Assembly (NCBI RefSeq): GCF_039555755.1
Contig: NZ_CP154631.1
Span: 558,001-622,000 of the forward strand
Source: Pseudomonas sediminis
GTDB lineage: Bacteria > Pseudomonadota > Gammaproteobacteria > Pseudomonadales > Pseudomonadaceae
DNA length: 64,000 bases
Direction of reading: 5' to 3'
Part shown: positions 56,614 through 64,000 of the stretch, one piece after another
Numbering within the stretch: the first letter of the stretch is position 1
Layout: each line of letters starts with the position of its first letter
Made by a program: the position numbers and the translations under genes
The notes under the pieces: model-generated
What the model saw: the letters and a program-made list of their open reading frames with translations, nothing else
Databases searched by the model: none
Told to the model about the DNA's origin: nothing

Positions 56614-57924
56614 ATGCGAATCAGTATCTTTGGTTTGGGTTATGTAGGTGCCGTTTGTGCCGGCTGTTTGTCGGCACGAGGTCACGACGTGATTGGCGTG
56701 GATATCTCCGCGAACAAGATCGACCTGATCAATAACGGCAAATCGCCCATCGTTGAACCGGGCCTGGAAGAACTGCTGCAACAAGGTCTGCGTCAGGGCC
56801 GCCTGCGTGGCACCACCGACGTTGCCGCTGCCGTTCTGGAAAGCGATGTGTCGTTCATCTGCGTCGGTACGCCGAGCAAGAAGAACGGCGACTTGGAACT
56901 GAACTACATCGAAGGCGTGTGCCGCGAGATCGGTTTCGCCATGCGCGACAAGAAAGAGCGCCACACCGTAGTGGTTCGCAGCACCGTACTGCCGGGCACC
57001 GCGAAGAACGTGGTACTGCCGATTCTCGAAGACTGCTCGGGCAAGAAGGCTGGCGTCGACTTCGGCCTGGCGGTGAACCCCGAGTTCCTGCGCGAGAGCA
57101 CCGCGATCAAGGACTACGATTTCCCCCCGATGACCGTCATCGGTGAGCTGGACAAAGCCTCCGGCGACCTGCTGGAAAGCATCTACAGCGAGCTGGACGC
57201 ACCGATCATCCGCAAGGACATCGAAGTCGCCGAGATGATCAAGTACACCTGCAACGTCTGGCACGCGGCCAAGGTCACCTTCGCCAACGAGATCGGCAAC
57301 ATCGCCAAGGCAGTCGGCGTCGACGGTCGCGAGGTGATGGACGTGGTCTGCCAGGACCACAAGCTGAACCTGTCCAAGTACTACATGAAGCCTGGCTTCG
57401 CCTTCGGCGGCTCCTGCCTGCCCAAGGACGTGCGTGCGCTGAACTACCGCGCCAACAGCCTGGACGTGGAAGCGCCGCTGATCGGTTCGCTGATGCGCAG
57501 CAACGCCGCCCAGGTGCAGAAGGCCTTCGACATCATCGCCAGCCAGGATTCGCGCAAGGTCGCCCTGCTCGGCCTGAGCTTCAAGGCCGGCACCGATGAC
57601 CTGCGTGAAAGCCCGCAGGTGGAACTGGCGGAAATGCTCATCGGCAAGGGTTTCGACCTGAGCATCTACGACCGCAACGTCGAATACGCCCGTGTCCACG
57701 GGGCCAACAAGGAATACATCGAGTCGAAGATCCCGCACGTTTCCTCGCTGCTCAACAGCGACCTCGAAGACGTCGTGGCCAAGGCCGACATCATCGTTCT
57801 GGGCAACAGCGACGAGCGTTTCGCCAAGCTGGCTGAGCAGGCGCCGAGCGGCAAACGGGTGATCGACCTGGTCGGCTTCATGCCCCACGCCAGCAATGGC
57901 GTGGCCGAAGGCATCTGCTGGTAA
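56614..57924 (+). CDS. algD: GDP-mannose 6-dehydrogenase
   Basis: Oxidises GDP-mannose to GDP-mannuronate, the committing step of alginate synthesis. The 436-residue enzyme is full length: MRISIFGLGYVGAVCAGCLS (NAD loop), STVLPGTAKNVVLPILED, GLAVNPEFLRESTAIKDYDF, and the catalytic Cys in KPGFAFGGSCLPKDVRALNY near residue 268. The C-terminal UDP/GDP-binding domain has ALLGLSFKAGTDDLRESPQV. ATG is preceded by GACGAGGTTAATACC. First gene of the alginate operon, controlled by the long upstream region. Confidence 0.98.
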   Translation: MRISIFGLGYVGAVCAGCLSARGHDVIGVDISANKIDLINNGKSPIVEPGLEELLQQGLRQGRLRGTTDVAAAVLESDVSFICVGTPSKKNGDLELNYIEGVCREIGFAMRDKKERHTVVVRSTVLPGTAKNVVLPILEDCSGKKAGVDFGLAVNPEFLRESTAIKDYDFPPMTVIGELDKASGDLLESIYSELDAPIIRKDIEVAEMIKYTCNVWHAAKVTFANEIGNIAKAVGVDGREVMDVVCQDHKLNLSKYYMKPGFAFGGSCLPKDVRALNYRANSLDVEAPLIGSLMRSNAAQVQKAFDIIASQDSRKVALLGLSFKAGTDDLRESPQVELAEMLIGKGFDLSIYDRNVEYARVHGANKEYIESKIPHVSSLLNSDLEDVVAKADIIVLGNSDERFAKLAEQAPSGKRVIDLVGFMPHASNGVAEGICW

Positions 57925-57934
57925 GGGCCCGAGC

Positions 57935-57963
57935 GTACCTGCGCGCCCAGCGCGCGCAGGTAC
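57935..57963. other. strong hairpin between algD and alg8
   Basis: GTACCTGCGCGC (57935-57946) and GCGCGCAGGTAC (57952-57963) form a perfect 12-bp stem with a 5-base loop, in the 51-bp spacer. There is no T run after it, so it is more likely an mRNA-stability or processing hairpin than a terminator. Confidence 0.8.
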
Positions 57964-57975
57964 TCGGAGACGCAT

Positions 57976-59457
57976 ATGGACAAGCTCAAGAACGACCTCA
58001 ACCAAGCCAGCGGCTGGATGCTCTATCTCAGCCTGCTGATGCTGCTGGCACTGGCCCTGCCACGCACGGTGTTCGACCCCGAAGCGCGAGATTTCATCCT
58101 GCTCATCGGCATCGTCGGCATCTGGCGCTATTCCATGGGCGCCATGCACTTCGTGCGTGGCTGCCTGTTCCTTTACCTGGTGTACCCCTGGTATCGCCGC
58201 AAGGTTACAAAACTCGGCAAGGACGCCGACCCCTCTCATGTGTTCCTGCTGGTCACCAGCTTTCGCATCGAGGCGCTGACCACCGCCATGGTCTACCGCT
58301 CGGTGATTCGCGAAGCCATCGACTGCGGGTATCCCTGCACCGTGGTGTGCTCGATCGTCGAGCTCTCCGACGAGTTGCTGATCAAGAACCTCTGGGCTCA
58401 GGCCGAGCCGCCGGCGCATGTCACCCTGGACATCGTACGCATCCCCGGCACCGGCAAGCGTGATGGTCTGGCCTATGGTTTCCGCGCCATTTCCCGGCAG
58501 ATGCCGGACCGCGATGCGGTGGTGGCGGTGATCGACGGCGATACCGTGCTCGAGCCGGGCGTGGTGATCAAGACCGTGCCCTGGTTCAAGCTCTTCCCCA
58601 ACGTCGGCGGGCTGACCACCAACGAGTTCTGCGAGGTACGCGGCAGCTACCTGATGAGCGAGTGGCACAAGCTGCGCTTCGCTCAGCGCCACCTCAACAT
58701 GTGCTCGATGGCGCTCTCCAAACGCGTGCTGACCATGACCGGGCGCATGTCGGTGTTCCGCGCCAGCGTGGTGACCGACCCCGAGTTCATCCGCGACGTG
58801 GAAAGCGATCACCTGGAACACTGGCGCCTGGGGCGCTTCCAGTTCCTCACTGGTGACGACAAGTCCAGCTGGTACAGCCTGATGCGCCTGGGCTACGACA
58901 CCTTCTACGTGCCGGATGCGGCGATCAACACGGTCGAGCACCCGCCGGAGAAGAGTTTCATCAAGGCCAGCCGCAAGCTGATGTTCCGCTGGTACGGCAA
59001 CAACCTGCGGCAGAACTCGCGCGCCCTGCGTCTGGGCATGGGCCGCCTCGGCGCCTTCACCAGTCTGGTGCTGTTCGACCAGCGTGTGTCGATGTGGACC
59101 TGCCTACTGGGCCTATCCGTAGCGATCATCGCCAGCATCAAGTACAGCCTGATGTACCTGCTGATCTACCTGCTGTGGATCGGCAGCACGCGGCTGATCC
59201 TGACGCTGCTGCTGATGCTCTCCGGGCACCGCATCGGCCCGGCCTTCCCGGCGCTGCTCTATTACAACCAGATCGTCGGCGCCCTGGTGAAGATCTACGT
59301 GTTCTTCCGCCTCGACCAGCAATCCTGGACGCGCCAGAACACCAAGCTCAACCGCCGCCTGTCCAGCTTCGCCAACTGGTTCAACAGCTGGTCGTCGCGT
59401 GCCATGACTTTTTCTGCTGCCTCCGTCTTCATCGCCGCGCTGCTGGCGCTGGTATGA
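57976..59457 (+). CDS. alg8: alginate polymerase catalytic subunit (glycosyltransferase)
   Basis: A 493-residue inner membrane glycosyltransferase family 2 protein that polymerises mannuronate from GDP-mannuronate. Membrane helices at the N-terminus ([14 protein letters not shown]) and at the C-terminus flank a cytosolic domain with [20 protein letters not shown] (DGD metal motif), [20 protein letters not shown] and the LGRF-type acceptor motif. Full length. It works with Alg44, which binds c-di-GMP. Starts 51 bp after algD behind the hairpin, with CGGAGACGCAT as ribosome site. Confidence 0.97.
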   Translation: MDKLKNDLNQASGWMLYLSLLMLLALALPRTVFDPEARDFILLIGIVGIWRYSMGAMHFVRGCLFLYLVYPWYRRKVTKLGKDADPSHVFLLVTSFRIEALTTAMVYRSVIREAIDCGYPCTVVCSIVELSDELLIKNLWAQAEPPAHVTLDIVRIPGTGKRDGLAYGFRAISRQMPDRDAVVAVIDGDTVLEPGVVIKTVPWFKLFPNVGGLTTNEFCEVRGSYLMSEWHKLRFAQRHLNMCSMALSKRVLTMTGRMSVFRASVVTDPEFIRDVESDHLEHWRLGRFQFLTGDDKSSWYSLMRLGYDTFYVPDAAINTVEHPPEKSFIKASRKLMFRWYGNNLRQNSRALRLGMGRLGAFTSLVLFDQRVSMWTCLLGLSVAIIASIKYSLMYLLIYLLWIGSTRLILTLLLMLSGHRIGPAFPALLYYNQIVGALVKIYVFFRLDQQSWTRQNTKLNRRLSSFANWFNSWSSRAMTFSAASVFIAALLALV

Positions 59458-59483
59458 CCGTACTCGAATAGGAATTAGCCACC

Positions 59484-60647
59484 ATGAACTCCGTCGCCAA
59501 TCTCAACGTCGTCCATGAGTCCGAGGCCCAGCGCCAGCACGCCCGCGTCAAGCTACCGGGGCGCCTGCGCTACACCAACGCCAAGGGCGAACGCATCGAT
59601 GCACGCCTGCAGGATGTCTCTGCCGGCGGCTTCAGCTTCACCAGCGAAAGCGCCACGCACAAGGTCGGGGACTTCCACCGCGGCCAGTTGCAGTTCCAGC
59701 TCGACAGCCTGGTACTGGGCCTGGACATCGAATTTCAGGTCACCTCGGTACAGCCCGAGCACAACCGCGTCGGCTGCCAGTTCCACGGCCTCGGCGCACG
59801 TGAAACCGCGGCCCTGCGCCACCTGATCAGCAGCCACCTGGCCGGTGAGCTGGTCAACGTCGGCGAGGTGCTGCACATCCTCCAGCGCGACAACTTCACC
59901 AAGGCACGCAAGAACGGCGCTGGCGGTGGCATGGGCATGTTCGGTCGCCTGCGCGCCGTGACCTTCAGCGCCGCGATCTTCGTGATCGGCCTGGCCGCCT
60001 TCGGCTACATCGGCAAGTCGATCTACGGCCTGTACTTCGTCACCCACGCGCAGTCGGCACAGATCAGCCTGCCGGCGCTGCAGGTGACCATGCCACGCGA
60101 GGGCAGCGTGCAGAGCCTGGCGCAGCCCGATGGCATCGTCGAGAAAGGCGCACCGATCGCGACCTTCACCACCAGCATGCTGGAAATGCTCAAGGGCCAT
60201 CTGGGCGACGACCAGCTCGAACCGAGCCAGATCGAAGCGCTGTTCGCCCGCGAGATGCAGGGCACGCTGACCAGCCCGTGCAACTGCAAGATCGCCCGCC
60301 AACTGGTGGCCGACGGCCAGTTCGCCAGCAAGGGCGACGTGATCTTCGAACTGGTCCCGCAGGATGGCGTGACCACCGTCAGCGCCAACTTCCCCTACCG
60401 TCACCTGGAGCAGGCACGCCCCGGCACGCCGGTGACCTTCAAAGTCGCGGGCGAAGACCAGGCGCGTCACGGCGAGATCGTCAGCAGCGCGCTGCATGAT
60501 GGCGGCCTGAGCTCGGATATCCGCGTGGTGATCAAGCCGCAGGACACCCTGCCGGCCAGCCTCGCCGGTCAGCCAGTGGATGTGGTGATCGACCGTGGCC
60601 CGTCGCTGGGCTGGCTGGTCGACCGCGCTGTCGCGGCAGGTCGCTAA
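59484..60647 (+). CDS. alg44: c-di-GMP-binding alginate polymerisation protein
   Basis: A 387-residue co-polymerase. Residues about 15-125 are a PilZ domain with the c-di-GMP motif RQHARVKLPGRLRY (RxxxR) and QDVSAGGFSF (DxSxxG). A membrane helix at about 165-185 (AVTFSAAIFVIGLAAFGYIG) is followed by a periplasmic HlyD-like barrel with ISLPALQVTMPREGSVQSLA and SPCNCKIARQLVADGQFASK. Binding of c-di-GMP to PilZ switches on Alg8. All key PilZ residues are visible. It lies between alg8 and algK. Confidence 0.97.
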   Translation: MNSVANLNVVHESEAQRQHARVKLPGRLRYTNAKGERIDARLQDVSAGGFSFTSESATHKVGDFHRGQLQFQLDSLVLGLDIEFQVTSVQPEHNRVGCQFHGLGARETAALRHLISSHLAGELVNVGEVLHILQRDNFTKARKNGAGGGMGMFGRLRAVTFSAAIFVIGLAAFGYIGKSIYGLYFVTHAQSAQISLPALQVTMPREGSVQSLAQPDGIVEKGAPIATFTTSMLEMLKGHLGDDQLEPSQIEALFAREMQGTLTSPCNCKIARQLVADGQFASKGDVIFELVPQDGVTTVSANFPYRHLEQARPGTPVTFKVAGEDQARHGEIVSSALHDGGLSSDIRVVIKPQDTLPASLAGQPVDVVIDRGPSLGWLVDRAVAAGR

Positions 60648-60659
60648 GGAGGTCACGCC

Positions 60660-62036
60660 GTGAGCATGCCCCTCCTTCGCCCTGCCCTGCTCGGCCTCGC
60701 CGTCAGCGCCACGCTGGCTGGCTGCGCCGGCCTGCCGGATGAGCGCCTGGCCCGCGAAGCCCTGCAGAGCGGTGACCAGCAGACCGCCGAATGGCATTTC
60801 CGCCAGCTCGCCGAGATGGGCTACAGCGACGCGCAGATCGGCCTGGCCGACATCTACGCCGCCAATGGCCAGACCCAGGATCTGGATGAGGCCGAGCGTA
60901 TCTACCGTCAGGCACTCGACGGCTCACCGCGCGCCAAGGCGCGCCTCGGCAAGCTGCTGGCGCGCAAGCCCGGCAGCAGCCTGGCCGAGCGCCAGGAGGC
61001 CGTCGAGCTGCTGGAGAGCGCAGCGCAGGCTCACGAGCCCAGTGCGCTGCTGCCGCTGACCGAACTCTACCTGTTCTACCCACAGGACTTCCCCGCCATG
61101 AACCTTGCGCAACGTATCCAAGACTGGCGCCAGCAGGGTCTGCCCCAGGCAGAACTGGCGCAGATTCTTCTGTACCGCACCGATGGCACCTACGACCAGC
61201 ACCTGGGCGAGATCGAGCGTATCTGCCAGGCACGCCTGGCCAGCAACGACGCCTGCTACGCCGAGCTGGCCACCGTGTACCAGAAGCAGAACCGCGAAGA
61301 CGACCGCCAGGCGCTGATCGACCAACTGCTCGCGGGCTACCGCGCTGGCAATGTTTCGCCCAACCAGGTCGAGTCCGTGGCTCAAGTCCTCAGCGACCCT
61401 GAGCTCGGCCAGCCGCAACCGCAGCAGGCACAGGACCTGCTCGAGGCCATTGCGCCGAATTATCCGGCAGCCTGGGTCAGCCTGGCGCGTCTGCTCTATG
61501 ACTATCCGGGACAAGGCGATATCGACACCCTGCTCGGCTATCTGGAGAAGGGTCGCGAGGCGGCCCTGCCGCGCGCCGAACTGCTGCTCGGGCGCCTGTA
61601 CTACGAAGGCAAGCTGCTGCCGCAGCAGCCGAAGAAGGCCGAGGAGCATCTGCGCAAGGCCGCACCCAGCGAGCCCAGCGCCAATTACTACTTGGGCCAG
61701 ATCTACCTGCGCGGCTACCTGGGCGAGGTCTACGCCCAGCAGGCGCTCGATCACCTGCTCAGCGCCGCGCGCGCCGGCCAGCTCAGCGCCGACTTCGCCC
61801 TGGCGCAGATGTTCAGCCAGGGCCGCGGGGTCAAGCCCAACCCGGTCAACGCCTATGTCTTCAGCCAGCTGGCCCTGCCGCGCAACACGCCACCGACCTT
61901 CGAGCTGGCGCATGAAGTGGCCGAGAGCCTGACCCCGGCACAACTGGCCGAGGGCCAACGCCTACTGCGCGAGGAGCGTGATGCCCGCGGCATCGTCCTG
62001 CAGCAGCAGGCCGCCCTGCAGGTCAGCCAGCCATGA
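60660..62036 (+). CDS. algK: alginate secretion TPR lipoprotein
   Basis: A 458-residue outer membrane lipoprotein that helps place the AlgE porin and joins the Alg44-AlgX-AlgG scaffold. The signal ends TLAGC (Cys at about 22), and the rest is a superhelix of Sel1/TPR-like repeats: [61 protein letters not shown] choose the GTG at 60660 because AAGGAGGTCACGCC precedes it at good distance; ATG 60666 is too far. The stop overlaps algE. Confidence 0.96.
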   Translation: MSMPLLRPALLGLAVSATLAGCAGLPDERLAREALQSGDQQTAEWHFRQLAEMGYSDAQIGLADIYAANGQTQDLDEAERIYRQALDGSPRAKARLGKLLARKPGSSLAERQEAVELLESAAQAHEPSALLPLTELYLFYPQDFPAMNLAQRIQDWRQQGLPQAELAQILLYRTDGTYDQHLGEIERICQARLASNDACYAELATVYQKQNREDDRQALIDQLLAGYRAGNVSPNQVESVAQVLSDPELGQPQPQQAQDLLEAIAPNYPAAWVSLARLLYDYPGQGDIDTLLGYLEKGREAALPRAELLLGRLYYEGKLLPQQPKKAEEHLRKAAPSEPSANYYLGQIYLRGYLGEVYAQQALDHLLSAARAGQLSADFALAQMFSQGRGVKPNPVNAYVFSQLALPRNTPPTFELAHEVAESLTPAQLAEGQRLLREERDARGIVLQQQAALQVSQP

Positions 62037-63490
62037 ACAAGGATGCACGCATGCAGTTGAACAAAATCGTCAGCCAGCTGGGTCTGAGCGCCAGTCTGCT
62101 GGCCGCGAGCGCTGCCTGGGCGGCGGATGCGCCGAAGAATTTCGGCCTGGATGTGAAGATCACCGCGCAATCGGAAGACGACCGCGACCTCGGCACCCGC
62201 TCGGGTGGCGACGTCAACGGTATCGGTCTTGACCTGCGCCCCTGGGTCTACGGCGAGCGTGGTGACTGGAGCGCCTTCGCCATGGGCCAGGCGGTTACCG
62301 CCACCGACACCATCGAAACCGACCCGCTACAGGATGACGGCGAAGGCAGCGAACAACGCAGCGACGCGCGCCAGCCGGACAAGAGCTACCTGGCCATGCG
62401 CGAATTCTGGGTCGATTACGCCGGCCTCACCGCCTACCCGGGTGAACACCTGCGCGTCGGCCGTCAGCGTCTGCGCAGCAACGAAGGCACCTGGTGGGAC
62501 ACCAATATCGAAGCCGTCAATTGGCGCTTCGATACCACTCTGCTGCAAGCCACGGTCGGCGTTGCCGAGCGCTTCTCCGATTACCGCACCGACCTCGATG
62601 ACCTGGCGCCCGAAGACGAAGATCGCCAGCACTTCTTCGCCGGCCTCGACTACCAGTGGACACCAGGCCACCGCATCGGCGCCAAGCTGCACCACAGCCG
62701 CGACGACGGCCGCCTGGCCAATCCTGGCGAGCGTGTCGACGAACTGAGCAAACGCTACACCGGTGACCTCACCTGGTTCGGCCTGCATGCCGACGGCGGC
62801 TTCTTCGAGCGCAATTCGCGCAATCGTCTCAACTACTGGGCGCAGCTGACCTGGCTGCAAGGCGATACCGATCAGCTGCAGCAGGAAGTGGTCGGCAACG
62901 ACCGTATCGCCACCGGTTCGCGCAGCCAGGATGTCGACGCCTGGGCGATGGACCTGGGCCTACGCTACAGCCTCGATGACAACTGGAAGATCGGCGCCGC
63001 CTATGCCCGTGGTAGCGGCGGTGGCGATGAAGGCAAGTCGCGCCAGTTCATGCAGACAGGCCTGCACAGCAACCGCGCCAACTTCACCGGCGTCGAATCG
63101 CGTCTGCACCGTTACGGCGAGGCCTTCCGCGGCGAACTGTCGAACCTGCAGGTGGCCAGTGCGTTCAGCTCCTGGCAGCTGGGCGAGGACTACGACGCCA
63201 GCGTCGTCTATCACCGTTTCTGGCGCGTCGATGGCGACCAGGACGTCGGCGACAGCGGCATCACCGCACCGCTGGTAGCCGGCGAGAAAGACATCGGCCA
63301 GGAAGTCGACCTGGTGCTGACCCGCTACTTCAAGCAGGGCCTGCTGCCGGCCACCGTCGCCGAACAACTGGATGATCGCTCGGCCCTGGTACGCCTGCGC
63401 GCCGGCGTGTTCCTGCCGGGCGACGCCTACGGCAGCGGCACCGATTCGGTGATGCACCGCGCCTTCGTCGACTTCATCTGGCGCTTCTGA
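62033..63490 (+). CDS. algE: alginate export outer membrane porin
   Basis: An 18-strand beta-barrel of 485 residues through which alginate leaves the cell. The signal peptide runs to [13 protein letters not shown] (cut after AWA). Strands with alternating aromatics follow: [40 protein letters not shown] with the conserved positively charged pore region, and the final FVDFIWRF ending in Phe. The length fits P. aeruginosa AlgE. Overlaps algK by 4 bp; a second ATG at 62051 is a possible start with a shorter signal. Confidence 0.97.
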   Translation: MNKDARMQLNKIVSQLGLSASLLAASAAWAADAPKNFGLDVKITAQSEDDRDLGTRSGGDVNGIGLDLRPWVYGERGDWSAFAMGQAVTATDTIETDPLQDDGEGSEQRSDARQPDKSYLAMREFWVDYAGLTAYPGEHLRVGRQRLRSNEGTWWDTNIEAVNWRFDTTLLQATVGVAERFSDYRTDLDDLAPEDEDRQHFFAGLDYQWTPGHRIGAKLHHSRDDGRLANPGERVDELSKRYTGDLTWFGLHADGGFFERNSRNRLNYWAQLTWLQGDTDQLQQEVVGNDRIATGSRSQDVDAWAMDLGLRYSLDDNWKIGAAYARGSGGGDEGKSRQFMQTGLHSNRANFTGVESRLHRYGEAFRGELSNLQVASAFSSWQLGEDYDASVVYHRFWRVDGDQDVGDSGITAPLVAGEKDIGQEVDLVLTRYFKQGLLPATVAEQLDDRSALVRLRAGVFLPGDAYGSGTDSVMHRAFVDFIWRF

Positions 63491-63501
63491 GGGATCGGAC
63501 C

Positions 63502-64000
63502 ATGCAACCCAACGGCTTAGCCCTACCCCTGCTGCTCGGCGCGCTGTGCCTCACCGCGCCCCTGGCCCAGGCCAACCCGACGCAGCATCAGTTCGACTAC
63601 CGCGTGCGCAGCGCCCCGGCGGACGAACTGCATATGGAAGCGCCCAAACTGCCGGACCTGTCCGGCTACACCAAGGAGGCCGTGCTGGCCAAGATTCCGC
63701 GTGAACAACGCGGTCAGGTGGTGGTGCGGCGCATGCTGCGCCAGGACGCGCTGAAGGACTTCACCGGCGGCAACGAACGCCTGCGCGAATGGATCAAACG
63801 TCAGCAGGGCATGCCCCAGGCGATCTTCATCGAAGGCGGTCTGGTCACCGCCCAGGATCTGGCCAAGGCGCTGCCTGACAGCCAGTTCGCCGAGCAGGAG
63901 CCAGGCGTGTACCTGGCTCGTCTACCCATCGTGGTGGCCGAGGGTGCCGCGCTGCACATCGGCAAGGAAACCCGCGAACTGCGCCTGTCGCAGGAGCGCG
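63502..64000 (+). CDS. algG: mannuronan C5-epimerase (partial, runs off the window)
   Basis: The first 166 residues of the periplasmic epimerase that turns mannuronate into guluronate in the polymer. A signal peptide (LALPLLLGALCLTAPLAQA) precedes QHQFDYRVRSAPADELHMEA, then KLPDLSGYTKEAVLAKIPRE and LRREMxRQDALKDFTGG-like text (here RRMLRQDALKDFTGGNERLR), typical of AlgG N-termini. The catalytic beta-helix domain is beyond base 64000. It starts 12 bp after algE. Confidence 0.95.
   Translation, partial: MQPNGLALPLLLGALCLTAPLAQANPTQHQFDYRVRSAPADELHMEAPKLPDLSGYTKEAVLAKIPREQRGQVVVRRMLRQDALKDFTGGNERLREWIKRQQGMPQAIFIEGGLVTAQDLAKALPDSQFAEQEPGVYLARLPIVVAEGAALHIGKETRELRLSQER

Noticed and set aside
56581..58941. 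786-codon minus-strand frame across algD and alg8
   Set aside because: Antisense to two well-known genes; the translation has no domain and only mirrors codon bias.

Overview
This window looks like a chromosomal segment of a gamma-proteobacterial Pseudomonas, most likely the mendocina/oleovorans group. The reasons are the GC-rich codon use, the arcABC arginine deiminase genes, a complete start of the alginate operon (algD-8-44-K-E-G), and a hemH ... hemA-prfA-prmC-moeB-murI-pagL / lolB-ispE-prs-rplY-pth-ychF block whose order closely follows the one I know from P. aeruginosa (PA4654-PA4673). Species level is inference; no rRNA is present.

Layout. 1-2.9 kb: end of arcA, then arcB, arcC and a small DUF5064-like gene, with palindromic repeats between the arc cistrons. 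3.1-6 kb: a decaying patch with an lpd-type dihydrolipoamide dehydrogenase pseudogene (four lesions), a PaaI-type thioesterase remnant and a 5'-truncated SDR around one intact TetR regulator. 6.2-12.5 kb: Tsx-like channel, EamA exporter, LEA14-like lipoprotein, PuuD-like amidotransferase with a long leader able to form two mutually exclusive stems, PhnA/YjdM, a lipoprotein and an MFS carrier. 12.7-14.6 kb: hemH and a TIGR01777 epimerase on the minus strand. 14.8-24.5 kb: a probable light-response locus (renalase, Trp-rich small protein, then YbgA, LitR/CarH-type MerR, photolyase, NTF2-like, SDR, FAD amine oxidase, DUF1365, Cfa-like methyltransferase, DUF2878), almost all overlapping, preceded by TGTAYA inverted repeats. 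24.7-29.3 kb: YkgJ-like protein, orphan CcoN (CcoN4-like) with a small partner, HPP-CBS membrane protein, LysR regulator. 29.3-42.4 kb: pagL, murI, moeB, prmC, prfA, hemA (minus), then TPR lipoprotein, lolB, ispE, two identical tRNA-Gln genes, prs, rplY, pth, ychF (plus).

42.4-46.3 kb: remnant of a genomic island at tRNA-Met. A P4-type integrase gene is cut at about codon 312 by an IS21-family element without visible target duplication, and the rest of the island seems deleted. 46.5-53 kb: small exported or membrane proteins (one with an Excalibur motif), EamA exporter, a large 5'-nucleotidase-like protein, a 54-residue membrane ORF, and moaC-moaD-moaE. 53.2-64 kb: PhoH/PIN protein, yaaA, then about 700 bp of regulatory DNA with an AlgR box and AlgU-type promoter candidates in front of algD, followed by the alginate polymerisation and export genes; algG runs off the end.

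Throughout, intergenic spaces carry several families of REP-like palindromes (GTAGCCCGG..., GTAGGAGCG..., CCCCTCTCCC...), which I list separately.
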